Positions 1 through 11,411 of a stretch of 64,000 bases of DNA are shown here, piece after piece. Numbering within the stretch: position 1 is the first letter of the stretch; every line of letters starts with the position of its first letter. Source of the stretch: Triatoma infestans. Its lineage: Eukaryota > Arthropoda > Insecta > Hemiptera > Reduviidae. Below the pieces are notes generated by a model. The model worked only from the letters and a program-made list of their open reading frames with translations. It had not been told where the DNA came from and did not search any database. The DNA is taken from NCBI GenBank assembly GCA_011037195.1, contig JAAEAF010002550.1, positions 62,001 through 126,000 of the forward strand, read 5' to 3'. The translations under genes and the position numbers were made by a program.

Positions 1-775
1 ATGATAGATTGACGAGATAATTACGCTGATAACATTGTGATAACTGCACGCACAATGAATGCCTTAACTGGAAACCTTGCAGGAGTTTCAGGAAACAGTC
101 GGAATGAAAATTAATGTTGCTAAGACGGTATATTATATGATAAAAACAGGAAACCCCGGGCGGAAAATATGGGAACATCAAAATGATGAACCATGTATTT
201 ACGAGAATAGAAACTGTCTAAAAGATTGGCACAGACATTAAAGCTAGGTTGTTTGCTGTTTTTAGATGCTATTCAGAAATTACTGAATTTCAAAACGTTG
301 TCTACACGGGCAAATCTGTTTGAATAAAAGATAGTGGGGACAGACCGATAGTTACGTATGCAAGTGAGACGTGGGTGCTGACTGGGGAAGAAAAGCGAAC
401 TCTGAATGGTTGAAAGAGGAAAATCTTCAGGAACATTTTTGGTCCAATTAAGGAACAGGTTCGGTGGAGAATTAGGCCAAATGCAGAGTTGAGGTACCTG
501 CACAAGGAACTAGGCCTTGATTAAAAAAGACCGCCTGAGATTGTTGGGTCATCTGGAGCGCTTGGAAGCGGATCACTTGTCTAGAAGGATACTTTATGGC
601 AGTCCTGGTGGGCAACTTCTGCGAGAAAGGCTTCATTCATACCTCAAGATGGATCGACGACGTCGAAGTTCCGGCTCGTATTTATGCAAGTTCCGGTCTA
701 AAGCCAGCAATCGTGAAGAGTGGGGGAAGCTGTTGTTCCAGGTCCTTTCAGGATTGTAACCTCCCAGATGAAGAA
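1..775 (+). pseudogene. Non-LTR retrotransposon reverse transcriptase, 3' part (broken, runs off the window start)
   Basis: Translation gives, in order, a mutated RT catalytic box YADN (near 22-33, normally YADD), the thumb motif YASETWVL (about 350-380), an RNIFGP..EQ..WRIR block (about 430-470) and the C-terminal block KK.RLRLLGHLERLE...GG (about 517-620). This order is typical of the RT C-terminus of LINEs without an RNase H domain. Stops and frameshifts occur after the thumb motif and again after the LERLE block, and the catalytic second Asp is Asn, so the copy is dead. The N-terminal half lies outside the window. The family is clearly a non-LTR retrotransposon; the clade is not certain from this piece. 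Confidence 0.8.
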
Positions 776-2560
776 ATTATGACGTTAAGTAAAAAGAGAG
801 AGAGGGAGATATTAATTACTGTCACTTATGATTTATATTTACCGCTTTCCTTAGTAACGAGGGTTGGTTGCAAGTAATGCGCACAGATTGAGATATAGAC
901 TAAAGACTGTGCTGGCGTAGATGACTTATAATCTTGATTGGTGGAAGACTGATTAAAGACTACTTAAACTTTTGTGTAAGATCGGTTAAAGATCAAATAA
1001 TAATAACACCTTCTCCTATATACGAGTACGTTGTCTGTATATTTGTTGAATTTCTATTCTACTAAGTGCATGTTTATTCGACATTTTTATGAATATTCAA
1101 ATTTATTACCACAGCTAGTAATTAGTGTGTGCGTTTTAATCCCTATAAGTTTCATTCAAGCCCCCTCAACACCCTCGTCCTCACACCTCCTTCCGCCTCT
1201 CACCCTCCTTTTTGCCCCTCGTCCATCACCTGTCTCCTCCAGGATCGGTAACGCTTTTTGGTAACGTGTTCTCCGCTAAAGTGGTACCCGATTTGTAGAA
1301 GTGAAAAGCGAATTCTACACCAAAATTGTTTTTTTTCTGCAGAATTTGTTGCGTTAAATTTCACTGTTATGTTGTGGGTTTGGTATTGAAATATTATTGG
1401 CGCTCTCTTCTGAACTACAAAATAATCACTTCCGATATCTACTTGAATAGGTACTTTTCCTCACACCATCTCTTTATTTATATCAGTAATAATAAGTGAA
1501 ATTTGAATTATAAGGAAAATTGTTCGAAGGTGCAAGGTGGAAGAAATCGAAGGTGTGTTATGCTATTTTCTATATCATTTATCCATTTACTTCTGGGGCG
1601 ACGTGCTTTCCGCTGCCAAGCTCCAGGAACATCTTTGGCTGTCTGCCATGATTTTTACGTGACCATACCATTTAAGCTTTATTGTATCGAACATCATGGG
1701 ATAGTGTTTAACTCTCCTTCTCCTTCACGTGCTGTAGAGAGATCGAAAAGCATGTTGGTAGCTGGTTTATGTTCCTATAACTTTCCAAGTGTTCTTATTT
1801 AAGACTTGCTGCTTATTTAAGCCAGGTAAACTTTCATTTTTTTTTATTATGTATTCAGTTTTTCGCCCAGAATTTGGGTTTTGTGCCAAAAACGTCTAGT
1901 TATTTGAATCTCATGCACACTTTAATGGAACTAGCCTCCTTACCGAGGACTTCTTTCTACGGGAACAGATATAATCAAATAATACCTAGTAGTATTGATA
2001 TCTAGAATAATTACACAAATCACAGTACTCGTTATTCGAATTGATAATAAGTATAAAATATATCTACAACAAAGATCATTCATCAACTGAGATATCATTC
2101 CAATGACATATTGCTACGGTATAGGTATAGGATTATCGTATATTAACATCCATATTGACATTTGTGAATAGCAAAGGTCGTTTGTTTATTAATCACAGTT
2201 TATTGATTATTAAAACATTGGTAGATTAGATTGGTGCATCATTATCAAAACTGAGTCATTGTTGTTACCACCATGATTATAAGGGATGCTGGTTGTTAAT
2301 GATTTCAACTTTACGCGCACGCACACATACACATACACTTGTTAACCTGTAGATTGTCTCATCAGTTTGTTTGGTTGTTTGGCACATCTTAACGAACATC
2401 ATTAATTCTGAACGATTTAGGACAATGGCTCCTCCTGTATGTGTTATTACAATACTAAAATCTATTTAAAATATTAATTAAAACGGAAGGATTTTAATAG
2501 TAAATTATAATAACAATTTGGTATAAACTATTTATATTTATCTATAATTGTATCTATTTG
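776..2560. other. AT-rich spacer, no gene recognised
   Basis: Only short open frames with no recognisable motif are present. I see no tRNA, splice-bounded exon or repeat belonging to the families found elsewhere in the window. Confidence 0.5.
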
Positions 2561-2685
2561 CTAGAGGAAGAAGTATTAGGGAACGGATTAGCTCAGTGGT
2601 AGCGTGCTGGAATAGCAACGCGGAGATCCCTGGTTCGAATCCAGCATGCTTCCCTTAATTTTTTGTCTTCCCTGGAGCCTCTATA
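2561..2685 (+). repeat. tRNA-like element, copy 1
   Basis: A 76-nt core (2579-2654) has a good internal A box (TAGCTCAGTGG at 2589-2599) and B box (GGTTCGAATCC at 2632-2642), a T arm of 4 bp, and a GGGAA/TTCCC acceptor end. The anticodon arm does not fold into the normal 5-bp stem with a 7-nt loop, so a working tRNA is unlikely. The flanks are shared with the copy at 3202: CTAGAGGAAGAAG on the left and a GAGCCTCTA block on the right, which form an imperfect inverted pair. It is therefore a small mobile unit with a tRNA-like head rather than a tRNA gene. Confidence 0.6.
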
Positions 2686-3201
2686 GATATTACAGAACAA
2701 TAATGTATCTATCTAAACATCTATTATTTTAAATGTGTTATCATTTCTTGTTTACGTGAATATTCCATTTAACTAAGAGAATGTAAATTAAACTAAGTTT
2801 CTCTTTATTATACAAGTAAGACTATTTCTAAATTAATTTGTAAGAAGTTAAATAAGTTTGATACAATTATTTTTAATAAATAGTCTAAACAAAGAAAACG
2901 AGAAATAGTCTTTTATTGATCAAATTCAAGAACCACTTAACTCTTACAATAATTATAAAAGTTATTTTGTAGTCAATGAAAATCCATTACGAAACATTCC
3001 TTACACTTTCCTCTAATTATAATAATTGCTAATTCTCTTAATTAATTAGTTAGGATTTTTTAAGTTTAATTAATTAGTTTTTTTTTTCCACCAATATCTT
3101 CAACCATTTTGGATTTTTATTTATTGCTTTAGAAGTATAATATTTGGTCCTTGGAAAAAAAAAAAGGATACCTCTTATATTTTTAAACAATTCTCTTACT
3201 G

Positions 3202-3326
3202 CTAGAGGAAGAAGTATTAAGGGAAGGGATTAGCTCAGTGGTAGCGTGCTGGAATAGCAACGCGGAGATCCCTGGTTCGAATCCAGCATGCTTCCCTTAA
3301 TTTTTCTTTTCCCAGAGAGCCTCTAC
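3202..3326 (+). repeat. tRNA-like element, copy 2
   Basis: The 76-nt core (3221-3296) differs from copy 1 by a single base in the acceptor end, where this copy restores GGGAAG/CTTCCC. The same flanks (CTAGAGGAAGAAG left, GAGCCTCTA right) are kept, so the repeat unit is about 125 bp. The two copies lie 640 bp apart in the same orientation. Confidence 0.6.
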
Positions 3327-4041
3327 AGCTCACTGTCCAGTGATAGGCAGTGTTGTTTGTAGTTAGAGAACACTGCTCGGAGGCCAGCATTACACTGAGA
3401 AGGCTCTGGGGGCCACGATAGGTCTTTCAGGGCGCAGTGCATACCCCCTTTAAAATAAAAAGCGAAAAAAAATAAGTATTGCGAATATCAAAATATGTGA
3501 AAAGGAGGATTTTTCGAACACGAAAAATTATCTTCTAGAAAATTAGTCACCCTCTGATTGTGTGGGTGTTTTTTTCATCACAATTGAAAAATAAAAAATT
3601 GCAGAAAGTTCTTCAAACTTCATGATGCGTTTAGGTGTTTCCAGAAGACTCGACAATAAACTTTTAATAAAAATAGGTCATACATAAAAAAAAACCTACA
3701 TTACTAGATTTTTAAATTTTTGGCTAGTTACTCGCAAAAAGACTATTGATTTTCATTAACAATTTTTATATATATATATATATATGGATCTATCAATTTT
3801 ATTTAAAAAAATTTAAAATTTTGAGTTTGAACAAGGAACAGTTGGTCCGGAAGTAAGGCATCACTGAACTGTTTTTCTTTCTTTTTTTTTTCCTGGGACA
3901 TCACGATTCACTTAAAATTGTTTGTTCCTATCTTATTATATTTTTTCCCTATTTCACTAAACATTTAGTAAAGATTCAAAGTTTGAAGAAAATTGTTAAT
4001 TACAATAAATTATGTAAAACGCACACACATATTTTTTTTAT
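3327..4041. other. AT-rich spacer with possible very diverged repeat remnant
   Basis: No gene is seen. Around 3580-3640 the order of short motifs (aaaaattgcagaaag, then gcgtttaggtgtttcc) echoes the repeat family found at 21128-22130, but too weakly for a firm call. A short (TA)n run lies at about 3767-3785. Confidence 0.35.
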
Positions 4042-4680
4042 TACTTTCTCTTACGAATAATAATGAGAGAAAGTATTGGGATCGTGCCAGATTTTCGAAA
4101 TTGAGTTTACACTGGAAATACACGTTTTGAGGCCCCCGGGGTCAGAAAAAAAAAAAATCTCTCAAAAACGAAAAATTGTAGAAAATTCAAACTTTGTATT
4201 ACGGTTTTTGGGTACTACCACGGCATTACACACAACCGGATTTCAGGCAATATCCGTCATTCAAAAGTGCCTTTCACTTTTTTGTGATTTTCTTGAAAAA
4301 TGGCTCCAACGATTTTCTTTAAACTTGACATATCAACCAAACATATTACAGCTTAGTTATTTGTAACATTTCGACGGGAAAATTCATTTAAGGGCACTAT
4401 TGGAGGTTGAATGGGATTAGGGTTTCTTCTAAAGTGCTATTTCAGTTCAACAATGTGCTATACAATTCTACCAACTAAATAATTTTAATTAGAATTATAT
4501 AAGTTGCCAAAATTTTCCCAATTTGAAGAAAATCGGTTGACCGGAAGTTTGGCTTTCTCCTTAAAAATGCTGACAGTTTTAAATACTAATAAGAATATTT
4601 GTAAGTGTGAAGAAAATTTGCAATTTCACATTAAGAGAAAGTCGTGTGAGTGTTTCACATCAGATTTTTTTTTTTTTTTT
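4042..4680 (+). mobile_element. HINE-like repeat, copy A (diverged)
   Basis: It starts with ACTTTCTCTTAC and ends with AAGAGAAAGTCGTGTGAG, followed by TTTCACATCAGATTTTTT. In between lie the family landmarks: the block around GAGTTT.CAC.GGAAATA, the ACGAAAAATTG box, one core monomer with GAAAATTCATTTAAGGGCAC and GTGCTATTTCAGTT, and ACCGGAAGT. It is the most diverged of the recognisable copies and carries one monomer only. Confidence 0.7.
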
Positions 4681-4685
4681 TAATT

Positions 4686-4977
4686 GTTATTTTGATTACA
4701 ATTAAGAGCCATTACAATGTTCTCCACCAATCTGTTATTTTGATAACAATTAAGAGCCATTACAATGTTCCCAACCAATCTGCTATTTTGATTACAATTA
4801 AGAGCCATTACAATGTTCCCAACCAATCTGTTATTTTGATAACAATTAAGAGCCATTACAATGTTCCCAACTAATCTGCTATTTTGATAACAATTAAGAG
4901 CCATTACAATCTTCCCAACCAATCTGTTATTTTGATAACAATTAAGAGCCATTACAATTTTTCCAACCAATCTGTTA
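4686..4977. repeat. Minisatellite, 48-bp unit, about six copies
   Basis: A 48-bp unit containing AACAATTAAGAGCCATTACA repeats about six times, starting near 4686, 4734, 4782, 4830, 4878 and 4926, with only a few base changes between units. Because 48 is a multiple of three, frames stay open on both strands, which explains the repetitive peptides seen here. There is no sign that these are translated. It sits between two copies of the HINE-like repeat. Confidence 0.9.
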
Positions 4978-5079
4978 ATGTTTTTCACATAAATATAAAT
5001 TTTACTGAAACTAAATTTAATCATCATTTGACTTATCCCGGTTAAGCGATAGTTTCTTATGTAAAGTGGCGTTCCTAAA

Positions 5080-6400
5080 AAAAAAATTTGGTGTGAAATA
5101 CTCACACAACTTTCTCTTACTACTGTTTTCAAAATTATAATTGACAAATTTTATAGTTTCTGTACCAAATGTAACGAAATTCGTCGAAAACTGCAAAAAC
5201 TGTTCAGTAAAAGCGCACTTCCGGTTTACTAATTTTCTTAAAACTGGATTTTTGGCCATCGATTTATTTCTAATTAATGTTGTTTGGATGATAGAATTGT
5301 ATAATCCACTATGATAGCATTTTAAAGAAAAACATAACCCCACCCCTTCCCTAAAAGTGCCCTTAAATGAATGTCCCTAGAGAAATGTTTTAAATAAAAG
5401 ATGTAGATCATTGCAAGTTTAGTTTATAATCGAAGTTTCAAAAAATCGTCGGAGCCTATTGAAAAATCTTGAAAAAGTGAAAAATTCATTTAGTAAAGTG
5501 GTAAAAAAACGCACTTCCGGTTGTCCGATTTTTTTTGAAACTCTAAATTTCAACATCATTATCAATTCTAATTAATATTATTTAGATGATAGAATTGTTT
5601 AATAAACTGAAATTCCACTTTAGATGAAAACCTAACCCCACCTCTCCCCCATAACTGCCCTTAAATGAATTATACCAGAGAAATGTTTCAAATAAAAGTT
5701 GTAGCTCTTGGTATGTGTAGTTGATAAACAGAATTTGAAGAATACTCGTCGGAGCCATTTTTGAGAAAACCGCAAAAAAGTAAAAAAACCAACAAGTAAA
5801 GTGGTACTTCCGGTTGAGAAATTTTAACAGATGACCCACTGTCAGATGCCATGGTGATACTTAAACGGAATATCAAGTTTCAACTTTCTACGGTTTTTCG
5901 TTTTTGAGCTATGATGTTCACATGCACACACACACACACACACACAAACACATACACACAGACCATTTGCTAAAAACCACTTTTTTGGACTCAGCGGACC
6001 TCAAAACGGATATTTCCGGTGTAACGGAAAGAGAGAGAACATAGGCCCGACCGAGAGAAAAAAGGCCCTCTCTGGTACTCTCTCACTTAAGCAGGCTAGA
6101 GTGGGGAACCTGTATATAAGCCAGTGAGAGATCTAGACATATATCTATCTATCTATCAGATTCAACCATACATTGCATCGTGTCATATCTCTATTCCCAC
6201 CTTTTATTCTATCAAAATCATTATAAAGTCCAGTGCAGTTTGTGTAAACTTATAGCTACTTATAACAGTGTCTTCATATCTCGTTTAATTAATCAAACCT
6301 AAATTCTCTCCTCAACAACTCTTTTATATCCGGTGAAAACTCGATATCGAAAATCTGACACGATTACAATACTTCCTCTTACTAAGGGAGTAAGAGATAG
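5080..6400 (-). mobile_element. HINE-like repeat, copy B, split by an LTR-like insertion
   Basis: On the minus sense it runs from the poly(A)-TTTGGTGTGAAATACTCACA end through ACTTTCTCTTACT, two to three core monomers (CGCACTTCCGGTTT at about 5213, CGCACTTCCGGTTGTCC at 5511 and ACTTCCGGTTGAG at 5808), an (AC)n microsatellite near 5925-5950 and the distal block. The distal block breaks off at 6021 and resumes at 6329 as CCGGTGAAAACTCGATATCG, ending in the hairpin CTCTTACTAAGGGAGTAAGAG at about 6377. The intervening 300 bp is a separate insertion. Confidence 0.85.
6020..6328 (+). mobile_element. LTR-like insertion (solo LTR candidate) inside HINE-like copy B
   Basis: The intact repeat reads TTTCCGGTGAAAAC. 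Here it is split so that TCCGGTG occurs on both sides (6015-6021 and 6329-6335). Taking TCCGG as a 5-bp target duplication leaves a 309-bp insert starting TGTAACGG, the same start as other LTRs in the window. It contains CTAGAGTGGGGAACCTG followed by TATATAAG (about 6095-6122), which looks like a promoter. The end (TTATA) is not the usual CA, so the exact boundary or class is unsure. A related sequence lies at 22895-23225. Confidence 0.6.
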
Positions 6401-6738
6401 TAAAAATGTCTACCCTTATCTTCTTTTTTTTCCTATACAAAATTATCTTCTTATTTGTATTGATACCATCCTAGTTTATGATGAAGAAACTGATTTACGA
6501 AATTTCAGTTTCAATTACATAGATCCCATTTTCTTCTGTAACAATTTATTACTTACATACCAACTAAAATAGAACTTTAAAAATTAGTATAATGTGTTCC
6601 TTATTATTGGAATGCATCAATTTCCAGTATTATTGGCAATTATTTTTTCCATATATCAGATTCTGCAAAATTCCAATGAATTTTAAGAAAAAATATTCTT
6701 CTTTTTTTTTAAATAGTATATTTATAGAAAATATAATC

Positions 6739-6918
6739 GGGGCGGGTGTTGGTGTAGTGGTTATGAGCATGGATTTGTAAGTGGGAGGACCCAAGTTCGA
6801 GTCCAGCGTATAATTATATTTTATATTTGTTTTAAAAAATGTTATTAGTAAAGTAAGTGCTTTCGCCCCCGTCCACGACACCTAATTTGGTAGTTGGACG
6901 TTAAGCCCGCCTGAATAA
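6739..6918 (+). mobile_element. tRNA-derived SINE with 15-bp target duplication
   Basis: A 180-bp element starts GGGGCGGGTGTTGGTGTAGTGG, giving an A box (TGGTGTAGTGG). A B box (AAGTTCGAGTCC) follows about 40 bp downstream, then a non-tRNA body and a GAATAA tail. The 15-bp sequence ATAGAAAATATAATC flanks it exactly at 6724-6738 and 6919-6933, the signature of LINE-mediated insertion. The perfect duplication suggests a fairly recent event. The tRNA head resembles a Gly/Asp-type tRNA but is not a functional gene. Confidence 0.85.
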
Positions 6919-6933
6919 ATAGAAAATATAATC

Positions 6934-7587
6934 AGAGTGTATATATTATCGGATCACAACTCCAACAAATATCTCCCAATGTCCCTTAATTCAATCTCCC
7001 TATATAGGTGAACAATTTTCAACTCAATCCAACTTTTCTACACAGCTATCTTGATCAAAATCCCTCTTATTGATATCTTCTTCCTTAACTTTTACTTTTC
7101 TTGATAATAATTCTCCATCTTCTTGATAAAAATAAAAGTACAAATATACTTTTTTTTTTTTTTTTTGTTTTCACAGCAATTTCTTATCTATTGTTTCCTT
7201 ATCCTACAGAATTACACTTCTTCTTGTATTTGTTATTATTGAAAACCAATAAGATGAAGAAAAATAATGTATATAATAATAATAATATTATTATTTAACT
7301 TAATATAAATATTGGCCACTGTAAATCTTATATTATTACAATATGATATAATTATGTGAAAATGAGAACCTCCTCACATTTTTCTTTATTATATTAGATA
7401 ATTAATAAGGTAAGAAAAGTCCGGATACACTTTAGAAATGTAAACAAAATCTTATATTTAAAAATTTATTCTGACTTTTTCTTACTCTGTATGAGAAATT
7501 ATAGCGATTATGTCAAATTTTTAAAAATTGGTCATTCACCGGAATCATATGCTTTTAAGTCCCGTCAGTCACTTCGTATTTAATATT
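6934..7587. other. AT-rich spacer, no gene recognised
   Basis: Mostly A/T with T-runs near 7150 and AAT repeats near 7275. No feature is supported. Confidence 0.5.
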
Positions 7588-7995
7588 TCTAACAGCTATG
7601 GTTCCATAGATGGCCGCCCAGCTGATAATAGCCGCGTTGTTATTATAATGGATGTGTAGGGTGGAGAGAATTTGTGTGGTTGATGAATTAAGAAGAAGAC
7701 TTGGTTAACACTGATTAACTAATATATTAATAAGTAGAGACAGACTGTCTGGACTTTAAAATAAAGAAATGTCCAAGATAGAGTGGTCAGAGTAATGACA
7801 CCTAGCGATTGGATGTATTGAACTGAATTCTCAACTGTGTTTAACTGTTTTATGGACCGTCCGTCGCTATATTTATATAGCTTCTCCCACTCCAGGCCGA
7901 GAGAGCGGTCGAGATTCTCTTGCTTTCTTTGCTGTTTGCTCTCTTGCTGTTGAGATTCTCTTGCTCTCTTTGCTATTTGCTCTGTTGCTGTTACA
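7588..7995 (-). mobile_element. Solo LTR candidate
   Basis: On the minus strand it begins TGTAACAGC (7995 downward) and ends GCTGTTAGA (7588), a near-perfect terminal inverted repeat. Internally it has CTGGAGTGGGAGAAGC followed by TATATAAATA (about 7862-7900), a TATA-type core promoter shared with the LTR-like units at 58431-59465. It also has an AAGTCCAGACAGTC box near 7745-7760 and an AATAAA-like signal region. I could not find a convincing target duplication, so the insertion may have been rearranged. No flanking internal region (PBS, gag or pol) is seen. Confidence 0.5.
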
Positions 7996-9012
7996 TTACA
8001 TTCCCCTGGAAGGTGGATTGGAAATTGAGGACCAATTCTTTAGCCCGACCCATTTTCCCGGCTTAACGCCGCTAGTTTACTTTTTATGGGTATGCCCGAA
8101 AAATCGTGTCTACAGCTGAAAGATCGTCTGTTCAAGTGTCTTCAACGTCTGTTCAATTGTCAAAGGAGCGCATATTCGAAGCTTGCTAAAGCCTAAATCC
8201 GGAATCCATTGATGGTGCCACAAACTCCTGTGTGGCATTAAAAGAGTAACTTATTGTGCGTTAAATGCACGGGCAAATTTTTGAACATTGGCTTTAAAAA
8301 GCATAACTTACTTATGCCCCTAAAAAAAAATTGAATTTTTTTATTTATATTTACACTTGTTATAAGCATAACAATAGTAAATTTGTTTAATTGTGGACAA
8401 TTAATAGAAACCGGAGTGGAGAAGTCACTCAGTAGTGAAACTCCAAATGTACTCGTTAAGTAGTTGTGTAGTAGAATTGTGAAATGAAGACACAAAGCTG
8501 GCATTTACGCTTTACACAATGTTATTTTGCGTACTTTGCGAGAAGAAGAGAATATATAGCGATCGAACTGCTATGATTTTCGTAGTATGGTGTAGAATGG
8601 TGGCGTTGGCTAACGAAATCACTTGAAGAGCTAGTTGGAAATTTTACTAGTTTTAACGGTGAATAGTTAGTATGGCTAATTAAAATTGAAAGGCTCATCA
8701 TGACACTAGTAAGCTCCTTAAAGTTCATTTGACGACTTGTCTTAAGCTCTAAGTTTTTCGGCTTTTCTTCCGAGCTTCTCCTATCCTCGTTGTTGAAAAC
8801 TAGAGATAGCTTCTAAGAGGAAGGTTGCAAGTTGAAGCTCAATTGCTAGTACACTGCAATGAGCGTGACGGAGCTGAAGTATGCTTGGAGGTAAGATTGT
8901 AGAGCTTATAGCGGTATTATACGGTAGAGCTTGCAATGGTATTGAAATCATAGACTCCAGCCTTTGTGTGGCGAATTTGCTAGCTTGATTCCATTACATC
9001 TTTCTTCTATAC
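7996..9012. other. Spacer, no gene recognised
   Basis: Short frames only. No family motif, tRNA or repeat copy could be supported on either strand. Confidence 0.45.
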
Positions 9013-9237
9013 TTGGCTACGGAGGTGGGATCTGAATGTGAATTCTCAGGATATTAATGTTGAAATGACAGGGGAGCACTTAGCTCTCTGCCCAGGGCTT
9101 GCAGACGTCCCCCTCACATCTTCGGACATTTGCTTGAGGCAAACAAAGCAATACTGGGCTGCTCACCGTAGAATGGCCGAAATTCTAGAGGCGAGCGTTG
9201 GTTAAAAAAAAAAATTAAAAAAAAACAGTTCACTAAC
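9013..9237 (+). pseudogene. Non-LTR retrotransposon, extreme 3' end with poly(A) tail
   Basis: The frame ending at the TAA near 9202 reads through GEHLALCPGLADVPLT and then KQYWAAHRRMAE. These match the H...C half of the C-terminal zinc motif and the YW..R..MA tail usual in RNase H-bearing LINEs. Directly after the stop is an A-rich tail (about 9206-9226). This is a strongly 5'-truncated copy; only some 60 codons remain. The source clade cannot be fixed from so little. Confidence 0.6.
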
Positions 9238-10574
9238 AAATATACAACATCCGCACTACGATAAATAACGAAAACAGTGTATCACTATTATAATATAACC
9301 TCGAGTCTTTTCTAATCCTCAAGGCATGTCACCCAGGATATACGGGAAGATGCCGCACCTGTACGGGAGGTACGCCGCGCTTCATAAAAAATCAACAATT
9401 ATTCATTGTCAAAGACTGTATCCAATACCGAGTCAGTTTGCGCGCCAAATGTGCTGTTCAGCCCAAGTGTTACTTACACTCTTGAAATTTTCTTCGAGTT
9501 TTTTAAAATGTAGGCATTTCAAACTAGATTATGAAAACGGACTTAAAAGTAAAGCCATTGTAAACAATGTTCAATAGTGCAACAAAAAATTACGCAGTAA
9601 AAATAAGTCTCAATACGTGTGGCATGTATACCGGACAGAAAAAAGAGCGGCATGTTATAGGGGAGAGTTGCCGCACTACGTGGCTGGTTAATCGTGAAAA
9701 GAAAGATGGCGTTAATCAGCCAGAACATTCTACACAGATGCTACGCTTAGTACTAACATCAAAATTACGCATGGGTTAAACGATTTTCCTGCAGAAACAA
9801 TTTTAGTATAAGGCGTTAGAAATATTTTATGGCAGGATTGTCTGCTTATCTTACATATAACTCTAAAGCACAGCTGGTAATCACGAATCTTGAATTTACG
9901 CGTTACCCTAGTCCACTGCAGCGCGCTCTGCACCTACACTACGCATTAGACTGCAGTCTAGCCATAACTAGAAAAACTACGGGGGGTTGTGGCAACTATA
10001 CCGGATGCGGCGACTCACTCGGAATTACCCTATATGTCACTTTCTCAGAGATATGCACCTAGTCTGTAATAACTTAATTAAACCTGGTAATATTTCTATA
10101 TAAAATATCCTCTCTAAAACCTTTCAAATAATCAACATCATCATCATGTGGTCAGAGTAATTAATTGGTTAGTCTGCCATTACTTAGCTCCAAGATACCA
10201 CTTAGGGAATGAATGCAGACGTTCCTCATGGTAGTGGAAATATGGGTCCAATTTATTGTTACGGTCGCCCACTAACGAGATACAGTGGGTCATCTCCTTG
10301 GAGACTTTTCATAACCAGTCTCTGAAGTGATTACGAGACAATAACAAAACAATGGTCATCAATTCTGTTCTATTCGCTTTTCATTGGGTAAATTGTAACT
10401 TAATAGTGATGTAATAATATGTAGAACTTTGTGAGATATTATAAAAATAATATTAATTATATCTTAAAAATTTTATTAATATAATAAATTATAAATTAGT
10501 AAATATTAAATTTGACCGTAATGTTAGGTTTTTGATGGTTGGATAAACACAAAGTTAGGGAGTACAGTTAAGAA
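9238..10574. other. Spacer, somewhat GC-richer, no gene recognised
   Basis: Frames of up to about 80 codons occur on both strands without any motif I recognise. The stretch at 9330-9380 and around 10000 is less AT-rich than its surroundings, but nothing identifies it. Confidence 0.4.
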
Positions 10575-10835
10575 GATGATTTACCTGATCTGTGTTTTAT
10601 GTTTGAAATAAAAGAAATTTTAGACCAAATGCTTGCCAGAGCGCGATTGTTATTGGGGTGCAGTTCCCTCGCTGTTTAGTTCTGACCTTACGTGCGCTAC
10701 CAACTGTAATTTCCCACTTTTTTTCACGAAGCTGGGTCAAAAGCGTCTTTGCCCTCACGGAAATCGAACTCTGAATTCTTGTACCAAAGGTGAGTGCGCT
10801 AGCCGCTACTCTGACCAACGCGTGAAGACGGAGTA
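10575..10835 (-). mobile_element. tRNA-derived SINE candidate
   Basis: Reading the minus strand from about 10835 there is an A box-like TGGTCAGAGTAGCGG block with TAGCGCACTC, then a B box (GAGTTCGATTTCC) about 35 bp on, followed by an unrelated body of about 150 bp and an AAATAAAAG-like end near 10620. The spacing and order fit a SINE with a Ser/Leu-type tRNA head. No target duplication was found, so the borders are approximate. Confidence 0.55.
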
Positions 10836-11411
10836 TATAAAGGATACACCAATTCTTTAAGGGAATAATGAATCAAATTTAGCCCCTTAAAAAACATCGA
10901 AAGCTATGCTCTTGTGCCCTGGTAAAGTTTTACTAATGAGTGCCTGGATTTGCTACATACTTACATTCAATAAGCCCAAACTTCTCTTTGTAGTAAAGAA
11001 AATAATTAATTAAAGTCTCAGATGTGCAAAAATTACTTCGCTGGAAATTAGCGCAATTTTTTTAAAATACTTTTTTGTTTACTTTTGTTATCAAACTTTC
11101 ATAATTTTTATATATTGGGCTTTTGACGAAAGTTAATGTTAATAGCCTTGTTCACATTAATTTCCCTTGTTAAGTAATTCACTAAAGCTTATCATGCTTT
11201 CAAGCACTTAATTAATTACAGGAGGTAAGCATTTTTAATCGTATTACTTCCAGTATAAAATTCAGTTAATTTGAAATTTTGCCTTATAAATTCAGGAGGA
11301 ATAATATTCCTTGGGGGCTCCAGACATCATTTAACGTATCTTTTTTTTTAAAAAAAATGTTGATATTTTTACCCACATATTGCTTCTCACTTTGGGATGC
11401 AATGGGGGTTG
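10836..11411. other. AT-rich spacer, no gene recognised
   Basis: No supported feature on either strand. Confidence 0.45.

Noticed and set aside
2579..3296. Two functional tRNA genes
   Set aside because: A and B boxes and the T arm are good, but the anticodon arm does not form a 5-bp stem with a 7-nt loop, the D stem is only 3 bp, and both copies share non-tRNA flanks.
4686..4977. CRISPR array
   Set aside because: Units are contiguous 48-bp copies with no unique spacers, and the window is eukaryotic.
4680..5147. Protein with repeats of a 16-residue unit
   Set aside because: The frame is open only because the minisatellite unit is 48 bp long; frames are open on both strands and no start or domain context exists.
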